Assembly: GCA_018466975.1 (NCBI GenBank)
Contig: CM031562.1
Coordinates: forward strand, 3,224,001 to 3,288,000
Length of the DNA stretch: 64,000 nucleotides
Source of the DNA: Sparassis latifolia
Lineage: Eukaryota; Basidiomycota; Agaricomycetes; Polyporales; Sparassidaceae
Direction: 5' to 3'
The notes under the pieces were generated by a model. The model was not told the DNA's origin. It did no database searches and saw only the letters and a list, made by a program, of their open reading frames with translations. This document shows, in pieces, positions 22,405 to 33,247 of this stretch. The position numbers and the translations under genes were made by a program. How positions within the stretch are numbered: position 1 is the first letter of the stretch; each line of letters begins with the position of its first letter.

Positions 22405-22788
22405 TCTTGCATGCACTGCGGGGCTTTCGACCGCGTATGTCGTCACCCAATCATCGCGGAAATCATCACAAGGATGTGGTTCAAAGATGCCGAAGATGAT
22501 GGTGTGCATCATCCCGAGTACTTCGAGAATGGCCTAGTGATGCTACTCGCCCTTGTCCTAACAGAGGTGAGTATCTTCATCCCTCTAACAAGCCTCTTAC
22601 TCATATTATGATGGCCTCAGATTGAATGTGCCATTGATGAATGGGCTACGGGGATCCATTGCGCTGTCGAACTTCGCGCTCCGAAGTACAAGCAGAATTA
22701 CGAAAGGCACCTCCGAGAGCTTCGCAAGTGGGAGAGGTACTCGAGTCATCGTCGTCGGATTGTGTGGATCCTGCCGAATCACATATAG
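22405..22788 (+). pseudogene. C-terminal half of a DUF6532-type protein, inverted relative to its N-terminal half
   Basis: Two exons joined by a GT-AG intron (22,567-22,619) read GAFDRVCRHPIIAEIITRMW, FKDAEDDGVHHPEYFENG and LVLTE|IECAIDEWATGIH, ending KWERYSS and a stop at 22,786-22,788. This is the characteristic second half of the basidiomycete DUF6532 domain (HPII...MWF, then CIDEW.TG). An intron acceptor-like tract (tgtcttcag) ends at about 22,404. No N-terminal half is present upstream on this strand; it lies on the minus strand just to the right (22,831-24,545). The domain name is from memory of the family. Confidence 0.7.
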
Positions 22789-22830
22789 GTCGGTATTAGT
22801 GCTTGCATACTGAGTGAGGAGTGAACGTAC

Positions 22831-24545
22831 TATATGTGCGAATGCAACCTTTGGCTTCAATAATGCCACAAGGGCACGGTTGTACTCCTTGATTTCAGCA
22901 GTAAGGCCCTGCTTGAAACCGTAGTGCTTCTCCAGCAGTTGCCGTGCAAGACTCTTGAGAGCACTGCGTACTTGCGTGGCAGGCGTTCGCACCTTCGAAG
23001 TAGCCTTCAGTACACATGAGAGTAAGCACTGTCATACTACTGCACTCACCAACAAGCGCTCCTGCTCGGTGGGGACCAGGTCGTCCGGGGTTTCCTTCTC
23101 GCCACAAGCTATAGTCCAAGCTTCTGCTATCATCCTGTCCTCATCTGCCGACACCGGATATGCACCCTCTGTGCACAGCATGAGCTTGAAGTGCTGGTAC
23201 ACCATGACAATAATCGCATGGCGCTCCGCTGTGAGTCCACGTGCACTGCGGTCGCGCAGAGTTTTTTTGGGCTTCTTCGTGGGAGGGAGATCCTCTGCGT
23301 CCTCGGCAGAAGTGTCATCATCCTCGAGCGCCTCGATACATCCGTCATTAGATGAGGTCGGGGTACTCATCACATTTTGCCCAGCGCCAGTCTAACATTC
23401 TATAAGCAATGAGAACAGCGAGGTATGTTGTATGTTTACTTGCCGTGAGACTGGGACTGTCCTGCGTATGTGCAGTAACAGTGCCCATACGCTGCAAAGT
23501 ATTGATTGCTGTGGAGTTACCCAATGCGGGTCGCTGAACTCTGGAGCCCGTGACTCGTCGTACTAAATGAGGCTTGCGTGCAGTAGGAATGAGGGTCTGA
23601 GTGGGTTTTGGAGTACTTGCCGTGCGCGCAGGAATGCGGTGGACAAGACCGTGTTTACTGACACGATGCACTGGGAGGGATACAGGGGTCGAACTGATCT
23701 AGAGAATAGTTCGTATTTTGTACATCAGCTAGTAGTCAACGGACAAGAAACGAAGAGGCTCATGCACCATCTGCATCCCACGCGGAAGGGGCTGGTCAAC
23801 AAGTTGGCTATCAGATTGAGTAGTCATGGCACATTCATCACCGGGTTCTGCATGATTGAGCTGAGCGACACGCTAGTGGTAATGAGATTGAGTCAGGTAT
23901 TACCATCGGGAGAAGGCCTTGAGGAACCGGGCACGTGCAGAGCTAGTTCCTGGCGTTCGAAACTCTGATCCAATGTGATTGCTGTTGATGCATCATGCTG
24001 AAGGAGTAATTGATTAGGGGCAGTGTGAATGGAAGGGGTTGACGGGTTATATGTGTACGAATGAGCTTGGGCAAGAGTATCAAATGTAAGGGACTCGAAA
24101 TTAAAATTATCTAAATTGCGATGAGCAATTTCGGGCATCGTGCTGGACATAAACATATTGTGCGGCTCTTGAACTGTAGAGGTATCGGGTGGCTGCCACA
24201 TCTGCTGCATGAAGGCCTGCTCGTGAGAGGCCTCTGTGGCCGTCAGAGTAGACAGAGAGATCGGAAGCATGCCAGTGTAACTCTGCGGCAGCGACTGGAC
24301 TGGTACATCCATGCTTTTCTGAGCCAGCTTGCGAGCTTCATATAGCTGACGTCGTGCTTGCAATTTTGCAATAGAATCAACTGCAAAATAATACAGTGAG
24401 CATATCTGAGTGAAGGAAGAAAATGCGCAGACATACGGTGACCTTCAAGGCGTGTAGTGGAGCGAGGCTGGCGGTGCCCACGGCCTGATGGACCAGGAGG
24501 CTCTTGAGACTGGAATTGAGAAACATCGTCGGGAGGATCAGCCAT
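22831..24545 (-). pseudogene. N-terminal part of a DUF6532-type protein, broken at its 3' end
   Basis: Start at 24,545 (MADPPDDVSQFQSQ). Exon 1 ends at 24,437; exon 2 runs from 24,380 to about 23,905, is Gln/Ser/Thr-rich and disordered, and includes RRQLYEARKLAQKS. Further exons at about 23,671-23,350 are basic. At 23,373-23,032 there is an acidic stretch, a KKPKK nuclear-type signal and GLTAERHAIIVMVYQHF. The last exon, about 22,982-22,831, reads VRSALKSLARQLLEKHYGFK and ALVALLKPKVAFAHI, then a donor GTACGT. This is the first half of the DUF6532 domain. The expected second half does not follow on this strand but sits inverted at 22,405-22,788. DUF6532 proteins are abundant in agaricomycetes and of unknown function. 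Confidence 0.68.
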
Positions 24546-24724
24546 GGTGGGCCTCCCTCGCTGCAATGATGGAGAGTAAGACAGAGGAAGTAAAAGGGCG
24601 CGCGGAAATTTTAGAAAAATGCCCAGTGGTTCCAATCACTTGCAAACACCGGCGCTCGCCGGTTGTGAAGAACTCCGCGGTGTCCTGGAAATCTGCAGAC
24701 ACTTTTGCAACACTCCTTTGACCT

Positions 24725-27700
24725 ATGGCAATCTGTCAGTTCTGCAGAGCATCCTTTAAAACTGAGACTGCTGTTCGGCGTCACCAGGCCCAAGCAACGG
24801 CATGTTTACGGCGGCGTAATTCATGGTGGACCAATTTACACCTGAATCAACAGTCGAGTGTCGACAGTAATGCAGACACTGTTTCTACTCCTGAAAACCA
24901 TCTTCCCTCTGCAGCTTCTGAAGAAGGGCTCACCATATTGTCCAACATGCTCGATATGGACCACGATGCAGGTGCAGAGGATTATGCTCCTGTAGCTGAA
25001 GCCGATGTTGAGCCTGAGGTACCGTTGGAGGCGGATGTAGATGCATCACTACCTCACAGGCCGTCGGTGGAGGAGATTCTGGACGAGGACTCCAGCTATC
25101 CACAGGCTCGTTATGCTCAAGTCTTCTCGGTGCAGGGCAGTCTTTGGGTGAGTCGAAGACACTGTTCACGAGCATTCACGATGAGCAGATTTTGCAAGGA
25201 TCTGAAATATACGGACCATTCAAAACAATGAGGAGTGGGAATTGGCGAAGTGGCTCATCCAGAATGTGGGACATACACAGGCAGAGAACTTCTTGAAGCT
25301 TCCTATCGTGACGTAACCATCTGTCCACGGACAAAGTGGATGTTGAACTTACCAAAACGAGCACAGATCAGCAGTCGCGTCCATCCCTCCTATCATAACA
25401 AAGATGCTTTGCTAAGCGCAGTTGACTCGCTACCCAGCGGAGTTGACTGGAGGTGTGAGGATATTGAACTCACTGGGGATCTCCCTGATCAAGACGGAAA
25501 TGTCCTGACAGAAAACCTAGAGCTGTGGTTCCGCGATCCACTTGAGTGCATCCGCGAGCTCTTCAACAATCCTGTTTTGAAGACGCCATGAAGTACGCAC
25601 CGGAGCGCCAGTTTGCCGATGAAAATGGTGAAGTTCAGATCACAAGTGAGATGTGGACAGCGGAGTGGTGGTCAAACCTGCAGGTAAGAAGTCCTTTTCT
25701 ACACGTCTTTGCATAACTCACTGACAGGTCACAGGAACACCTTCCTCCCGGTGCCACAATTGCACCGGTCATACTGTCGTCCGACAAGACAAGGTTATCA
25801 CAGTTCCGTGGAGACAAAAGTGCCTGGCCGGTATATCTTACCATCGGCAACATCGCCAGGACGTGCGTCGCAAGGCCTCCTCTCATGCCACGGTCTTGAT
25901 TGGATATCTTCCTGTCGGCAAGCTAGACTGTTTCAGTGATAAAACTAGGTCCATTGTGAAGTACCGACTCTTTCACCACTGCATGCGTGCTATGCTTGCA
26001 TCAGTGGCTGAAGCAGGACACACTGGCGTCACGATGACATGTGCGGATGGATTACTACGGTCTGTTTGGCCCATTGTTGCCTCGTATGTCGCGGATTATC
26101 CTGAACAATGCCTGGTCGCATGCTGTATGGAAAATAGATGTCCGATGTGCAAGGTTGTCCCAGAGCAACGGGAGGACATGACACTCATCCCCAACGAAGT
26201 CTCCGAGACTTTGTTGCTCCTTGCGCAGCTAGATGCGAATCACCCAAGCCCGAACAAAAGCATCGATTCAAAGATCTTGGTTTGCGGCCGTGTACCCACC
26301 TTTCTGGCAAGATCTGCCATATTCGGACGCTTTCCAATGGTTCACTCCGGATTTGCTGCACCAGCTACACAAAGGTGTGTTCAAGGACCACCTGGTGAAG
26401 TGGTGTACTGCGGTTGTGGGTACCGATGAAGTCGATGCACGCTTTCCGCTCTATGAGTGAAATATCTGGTCTTCGCCACTTTGATCACGGCATATCGGGA
26501 GTCTCGCAGTGGACAGGAGCGGAGCACAAGGAGATGGAAAAAGTCTTTCTGGGTTTAGTCATGGGTTGCGCAGACCCACGCATCATCCGAGCTGTCCGGG
26601 CGACGATCGACTTCATTTACTATGCCTCGCTCCAGTCGCACACGACTCAGACATTGGCAGCCCTGCAAGAAGCTCTTGATGGCTTCCATGCTCACAAGGA
26701 CATTTTCATAGAGCTCGGAGCTCGGAACCAGGACCATTTTAACATACCGAAGATCCATGCGATGAAACACTATGTCGCAATGATCAAACTGTTTGGGAGT
26801 GCGGACGGGTTCAACACTGAATCTCCGGAGCGCCTTCACATCGACTATGCGAAGGATGCATACCGGGCCAGCAACCACAAAGACTATCTATATCAGATGG
26901 TCATCTGGCTTCGACGGCAGGAAGCAGTCGACCGTTTCGCACTCTATCTGAATTGGTGCAAGAACGGTGGATATCACGGTCAGGTTGCTCCCGTGGTGTC
27001 CTTGGCCCCAGAAGATGGCGAAGATCCCGAAGCCATTGAAGCCACCCAAATGTCACGCGATGTGAGCACTTCATTACAGGTTCAGTACAAGATTGCCAAG
27101 CACCACCCTCATGCTCTCCGAGGTGTTATAGCGAGCGATATCATCTTGTACCACCATGCATCCCATTTTGTAGACTGCTTGGGTATCTACCTCCGTGACC
27201 ACGGCAGTTCTTTCAAGCCCCATCTCTTCGACTCTTTCAACCTCTATGCTCGCCTATCTGTCACTCTCTACCGCAAATCCCTGCAGCAAATCCTAGTCAC
27301 TGCAAAAATGTAGTCCGTGCATCTCCACCAGTTCCTGCTCAAGGTCGACGCACTGCGCAGCATGCGCGTCTTGACTTCGCTCTTGTTCGCACTGGGGAGT
27401 TCAATCCAGTGACGGCCGGAACTCCATTAGAAGGTTTGTTATTCCCCGCCCTGGAGTCTGTGATGTTCTGACATATGGGAAGGTCTCCGCGTGGCACACA
27501 TCCGTGTGCTCTTTGCACTGCCTGAACATTATCCTGTGCTTGCACAGCATCCACTTGCATACATCGAGTGGTTCACACCGCTCCGCCGTATGGATCCTGA
27601 TTCTGAGTTGTTTGTTGTCAGCCCGTCAACTCGCATGCATCAGCCGTATGGGGAGATCATCTCCATCGACCGCATTGTTCGAAATTGTCATCTCGTACCA

Positions 27701-27838
27701 AATTTCGGTCGCGAGATGGATTCTCGTTGGACAACTCAGAATGTCACGGAGCTGTGTACGCCATTTTACCTCAATCCTTACATAGATACACATATGTTTT
27801 GTATGCTTCGCGCAAAGCAGTATGGTTGTTTACCATGA
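24725..27838 (+). mobile_element. Decayed Plavaka-type DNA transposon (transposase relic)
   Basis: The N-terminus at 24,725 has a C2H2-like finger (ICQFCRASFKTETAVRRHQ), as in Plavaka transposases of the CACTA-like group. Family segments follow in changing frames: EWELAKWLIQNVGHTQAENF (about 25,230), ENLELWFRDPLECIRELFNN (to 25,590), [20 protein letters not shown] (about 25,760), [17 protein letters not shown] (about 25,880), [20 protein letters not shown] (about 26,335), and a long intact block at 26,414-27,313 with IPKIHAMKHYVAMIKLFG and DGFNTESPERLHIDYAKDAY. The C-terminal part to 27,838 includes RVAHIRVLFALPEHYP. Several frame changes cannot all be introns, so the transposase is dead. No terminal inverted repeats were found by eye. 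Confidence 0.8.
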
Positions 27839-28021
27839 GACTTGACACCTTGCGTCCTAAGTTGAAAGTGTACACGAGCACCCTAAGCATCGACACTCAA
27901 TCCTTGTCCAGCCAATCAGAATTCGGGTGCTTCATTGCCGAGACGGATCCTCCACTCAGCCGGTAGGCCTGCCTATGCGGTGCTACATAGCACCGTGATG
28001 GCTACAGCATGCTACATGGCA

Positions 28022-28648
28022 CTACATGGACTTGATCCGTCTACTGTGTACTGTGTAGAAAATGGGTGCTACAGGAGAAAAGTCACCTTTGCAGATGTTC
28101 TGCGTATGCAAAGACATACCTTCAACAATCTTTGCACGTTTTGCAACAGATGTATCTATATCCTCCTCCCTACGCTGCTTCTCTACAAGACATTCCCTGA
28201 GTTCAGAACCAGCGTTACGAATGAGCTTGGTATGGTGAAGCTTACTGTCAGCAGGAACTGTCACAACAATGTGTAGGCACGTATCATCAGGCGGCACCGT
28301 GAATGATGTTGAAATACGATCGAAAGGCCCGAGCTTCATCGCAATTGTCTTGATGTTCGCGAATGCTTTGAATTCATTTGCAGGAATTGGTCGCTCAAGC
28401 TAGATGTGGGACCAAGACTCATCAGTGCTTGCGGCTGAGACAATCACAGCAAGATGACAAACCTTCCAGAGCGCCAGTGTGTTAGAATCAACACCTGCAA
28501 GCGCGTTCGCTAACTGCTGCCAAACGAGCTTTTGCAAGTCAATGACCCGTGAGTTCTTCATAGCCTTGACACTGATGGGCGACTCTTGGTGTTCCAAAAG
28601 ACAGTTTAGAGTGAACTTGTCCTCGTCGTTTGCCATGTCCGATGCCAT
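28022..28648 (-). CDS. Crinkler-type N-terminal (ubiquitin-like) domain protein, no effector domain
   Basis: Start chosen at 28,648 (MASDMANDEDKFTLNCLLE); an in-frame upstream Met exists at 28,717. Exon 1 ends at LALWK, with a GT-AG intron of about 63 bp (to 28,402), and exon 2 resumes LERPIPANEFKAF. The pattern FTLNCLL, then a lysine-rich strand, LQKLVWQQL, TLALWKV and a run to CLHIVVTVP is that of the Crinkler (CRN) N-terminal ubiquitin-like header. In known proteins this header precedes variable C-terminal nuclease, kinase or P-loop domains. Here the protein ends about 85 residues later with a Lys/Arg-rich helix (LVEKQRREEDIDTSVAKRAK) and no C-terminal effector domain. It sits right after a decayed Plavaka element, so truncation by rearrangement is possible. 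A free-standing header protein is the alternative. Confidence 0.65.
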
Positions 28649-29315
28649 TGTCGATCGCGAAGGGTAGCTAGTCGATAGAGAGGATTGCGGCGGGCCCCTT
28701 TTTGGGCCGGGGTTCATGCATCAGTCGGGGAACTGGCGAGAGCTTTGTTTTATTTTCACCCACTTCCATCGCTATCGACCTGTTGAATGGCAAATGCCCC
28801 AGACGTACGAATGAGTGTGGCGGTGAGGCGCGTTACCCGCTCACGGCGGGGTACGACACCACTCCTAGTCCGTCATCCATATTAACAAAAGTCCTATGCG
28901 TTTATATACAATGAGTCTAGCGTGGAGTAGGGGCGGTGGAGTCGAGTACCGAGTATCCAGAATCTGTAACGTATCGCTATAATAAATGCGCTTCGTATAA
29001 CTCTATATGTAACATCGTAACGTTGTAATATCGTCCCGGGGCGTAAATATTGCGAGCGAGCGGCCACGATATGCGAGGGATGCGTATGATATCCAAGACA
29101 TGCGTATATGCGTGCATCAATCCGAACCAGAGTCAAGAGCCAGAGTCAAGAGTCAAACAGCGATAAGGACGCGAGGTAGAGATTGCAGCGACAATCCGGA
29201 AGCAAGATACGTAGCAACGATCCTGGACGAGAGATATCGCGTGTGCAGTGTGGGGCGTATGACCAGGGGCGAGCAGGCGGCACGCGAGCAGAGATACGAG
29301 CACCCAGGAACCAGA
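28649..29315. other. Intergenic gap
   Basis: About 670 bp between the Crinkler-type gene and the end of the glycosyltransferase gene. It is AT-richer than its neighbours; no gene or element was recognised. Confidence 0.45.
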
Positions 29316-30971
29316 TCATCGCATCTCGATAGGCGGCTGCTCGTACTGGCGCTGGTCCTGATACGCCGGCGCAGGGGGCCCCAGCTTCTCGTCCCCCGCG
29401 TCCGCGGCAGCAGTCGCCTTCGTCGGGTCGCCGATCCCCGCGCGCGTGCCCCAGCCCGTCTGTGCACACGAATCAGCGAAACCCGGGAGAAATCACAGGG
29501 AAAACGGTACGAGAAACTGCGCACCTCGTGCAGCGTGAAGAGCGCGTAGAGCTTCATGATGGCGAAGTAGTACCCGAAGAGGATGAACGCGGGCACGTAG
29601 ATAATGTCCTGCGGGCGGTACCACAGGTGCGGAAGCAGCTTCGCCGTGCGCGTCGCCGTCAGCCACACCGCATAACTAGCGATCACGTTCCTGGCACCAG
29701 CGTCAGCCTCAATGAGCGCGCGGCAGAGGTAAGAAGAGAGGTGGCGCTTACCACCAGGGCAGGTGATAACCGCCGTCCGCGACGGGTATCGTGCTCTTGT
29801 AGACGACGTACGCGACGAGGCACGGCCCGACGAGGAGCGTGAGCGGATTGAACAGCTTGTCGACCTGGCGCGACGCATGTCACACGAGCACGCACGCAGA
29901 AAGCAGGGCGGGCTCACCATCGTGTACGCGACGTACGGGTGCGCGGTCCATATGTACCTCTCCGTAAAGAGCGAGCGCATATCCGAGCGCCACGTATTCC
30001 GCGTCCAGCGGAGCACCTGCTTGAGGAACCGCCAGTTCGGCTTCATCGTGCTCAGCAGCTCCGCCTCCCTGCAGCACTGTACGTACGTGCCCCACCCGTG
30101 GCTGACCATCCAGCGCGTGAGGAACTTGTCGTCCCCCGAGTTGAGCTGGTAGCGGCCGAGCCAGTAGTCGTGCGTGAACCCGTGCAGGAACGCGGGGTCC
30201 TTGAGGATGACGGTGCGGTATGCGGCGGTGCGCCCAGACAGGCACGGGATCCCGCCGTCGATGTGCGTGCTCGACGCGATCTCGATGTTGCGTATGCTAA
30301 GCCGGAACGCCGCGAGCACCTCCCAGACGGTCATGCGCGCGCCGACGGGCTGCACACGCTGCGAGGTGCCGACGCCGCCGATGCGCTGGTCCTCGAAGCA
30401 CGCGAGGACGTACGGGAGCAGCGTCGGCGGCCAGATCGCGTCGTCGTCCGCGAACACGATGATGTCCGTCGTCGTGTGCTTGATCCCGTGCGCCATCTGC
30501 AGCCGCTTGTTGGCGTACGGCACGGTGAGCACGCGGATGCGCGCGGGGTCGACCGCGTCCGCGAGCTCCTGCAGCGGGCCACGCATGTTCTCCTCGGTCA
30601 CGATGATGATCTCCTTCGGGCTGCCCGCGAGCCAGCTGTGCGCGGCCTCCTTGAACTCGTCGCCGGCGTCGATAGTGGGCACGATGATGGTGACATCCTC
30701 GGACGCGATATAGGTCGGGTTCTCTGGGAGGGGCATGGGCCGGTAAACGAGCGAAGCTGCTATACGGATGAGGTACCAGAGATATCTGTAAAATCTGTAG
30801 GGCAATAAGTAAGCCGTTGGAAGGCGGTATACAATGCGGGAAAGAGAGCAAACATACCCAATGACTCCAAGGGGAACGACTGAGCGAAAAAATCAGTTCT
30901 GGGTGGCAAGGCGCATGCAGTGAAGCAGGAGACTCACAGATAGGAAAATGGTCAGACGTCAGGCGTAACAT
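29316..30971 (-). CDS. CPS1: Family 2 glycosyltransferase, Cps1/hyaluronan-synthase-like
   Basis: Membrane-bound processive GT2 enzyme of the fungal Cps1 family, related to hyaluronan and other beta-glycan synthases. Six exons: 30971-30938, 30879-30858 (22 bp), 30795-29918, 29874-29752, 29690-29525 and 29459-29316. The start MLRLTSDHFPI leads into VPLGVIGFYRYLWYLIRIAA, an N-terminal membrane segment. The catalytic domain has TIIVPTIDAG, the DxD region VFADDDA, GGIPCLSGR, the acceptor acid in GDDKF and the product-binding motif as QVLRW. C-terminal hydrophobic helices (FNPLTLLVGPCLVAYVVY; YVPAFILFGYYFAIMKLYAL) and a short hydrophilic tail follow. Total is about 460 residues. All motifs are intact. 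The exact polysaccharide product is unknown; Cps1 has been linked to capsule/cell-wall glycan in Cryptococcus. Confidence 0.88.
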
Positions 30972-33247
30972 AACTCGACGGTCGTGCAGGCTCACGCAAT
31001 GTAGCGTGGTCAGAGGCGGGCAGAAAAAAAGAGAGAGGAGCGGGTGGGTCGCCGCACACGCGGACGGGGAGGAGGACGTGGCAGTGAACAGTTGGAGAGT
31101 CAGCCAAGAGTTTCATTTGGTGTCGCGTGCGCCCATTTTACTGTCGACCGCGCGACACAGAGTGGCGGCGCCGAGATTGAAATACGATCGATATCCTCTG
31201 GCCATGGCCTCCTCTTGGCATTAATCCGTATCATCCTCTCCGCATCTTTATCACCCAACAAACCTTGAACTCTGTCCTGCTCCACCTATAGCGGCCAATG
31301 TCTTCGCGTTTTGCGGTGCACAAGTCTTCAGCTCCGGAGCGCGAGGTTACCCAAACCCATTTGGGATGAGACTGATGCTTGCCGGGTGTTGAATAACTTC
31401 CATGTATTTGATTTAGTCCCAGATCAGCTTCGAGGCAGTGCGGTACCGCTTCCTGGGCACTGCACGTGATCGTTTCAAGCGGTTCCTCGGTGTCCGCGGC
31501 AAGAACATATTGAATGCGCTCACTCAAGGCAATGGCCCACACGCGAACTGGGGTGCATGGGCCGTACGCACAACGTACGCAGGACCGCCACGTCCAGTCT
31601 CCTCGCCGCAACTACCGCCCCACTCGGAGAGATGATCAACTTGGCCAGGCACCCGGAATTGAGATTGGGATGCCTCCATCGGTACAGCGCCTTCCCCATG
31701 GGCCATGAACAACTCGCGATGAATGTCCGGCCCTTCTCCTCGAGATACGCGTCTTCTCGAAATGTTGTGCATCACCGGAGTCCACTTATAACAGCTGCGT
31801 GGTGCGTCGTGCCATGATCTGTTCCACCCATCGCCGCCCAGCTCCAGCAGCATGACTTCGGTCCCCATGGTACCGCCGGTCCCGCTGCGATTGCCGCCAC
31901 GAGGAGGAAAGAGATCTGCCATCACCCACAAATCTTAGCCGGCGTAAAACTACGCGATGAGCGCACCTCCTGTGCGGCCAGCTATCTACACGTTCGTCGA
32001 CGAGCATCATGCTGTATCGAGCAGTCCTGTTGTCGTGATTATCTCTGGAACACCAGCAAGCTACTCACTGATCTTCGTTGAGAACTTTGCGTGAGTATCA
32101 TGGTTCATGTCCGTATTGTGTCGCCGAGAAGTGTTTTCAAATGTGGGATCGAGACAGGACCGCGCCAAGGGGGTGTATGCAGCGCATCCATATAGTGCAA
32201 TCTCAGATACTACCTGTATATACGACACCAAGAACTTGTTCGTGCTCAGATATGCGAGGAATATCTCAGCACAAATGAGTTCTTGGTGTCCTTGACTCTT
32301 GACACTTGAATGCCATGGTAATCGGAGCAAATGGAAGGTTGTGAGAGTACTGTATCGCGAGATGGTAAGTATTAAATAATTCGCTTACGTTGGCAGGAAC
32401 TTCACCGGCACGACGAGCGTCCCTCGCAAACGTTCTGGGAGACACCTTCGCTCACCGGTCACCCTTCGATACCATCTGTAGACACTGGCCAGACAGCCGA
32501 TTTCGCGACGTTGCATCCGTAGTACAGGATTCCAATGCGTTTCCACATGCCGAACGAGAATCTTGGTATGCTCGGTGACTTGGACAGATAGTCTACGTCC
32601 CAATTGTGTCCCGATATTAACATTGCGACCGTCTTGTCATGCCTCCGATGCAGGCGTTCGTTCATCATGAGTCAATGTCATAAGTACTCGACGTCCGAGT
32701 CCAGTGCTCCAGCTGCGGCAGCACGATTGAGGCAGTGCTTCGCCATCTGAGTTACAGGTCGGCCGCAGGTGCAGTTACGGGATGATAGATCTGATGCATA
32801 TATACACATCGCGATGGTGTTCCAGTCCAAGCAGCATCGCCTTCGAAGAGTGTGGTTTCAAATGCGGGGAAGGAGCGCATCTACAGATACAGAACGGGGA
32901 AACCCGAAGGTGCGGGGACAAGTTGTGGAACTGCTCACGCGTATACGCGCGTACGCCTGAGTTGTCTCCACTTTTATTTACAGTCGGGATGCGTGCCGAG
33001 GGTGGTCCTCTGACAGCTTCGAGTTATATCTGACCATCAGCTGTATACATTATGCGTCTGTCATCGAATCGCGTTCGTAGACTCAGCATCCGCATCCGTA
33101 TGTCCAATTGATTGAAGGGACATGATAAACTGCGAAATATTACGACAATAGCACTCGCCTATGCACTGAGAGAAACTCTAGTTCAACACATTATTTTCTA
33201 AGATACTGCCTACGTCCTCGCAATGCCAAAGTACAACGTTCAACCCT
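30972..33247. other. 2.3-kb region without recognisable gene
   Basis: Frames of 60-135 codons exist on both strands (longest 31,524-31,931 on minus), but none shows a known domain or convincing splice pattern. It includes the CPS1 promoter and the SSE1 3' end. It may contain a very degraded gene. Nothing more is supported. Confidence 0.4.

Noticed and set aside
31524..31931. 135-codon minus-strand frame in the region before SSE1
   Set aside because: No domain, splice-supported extension or coding bias was visible; left as unannotated.
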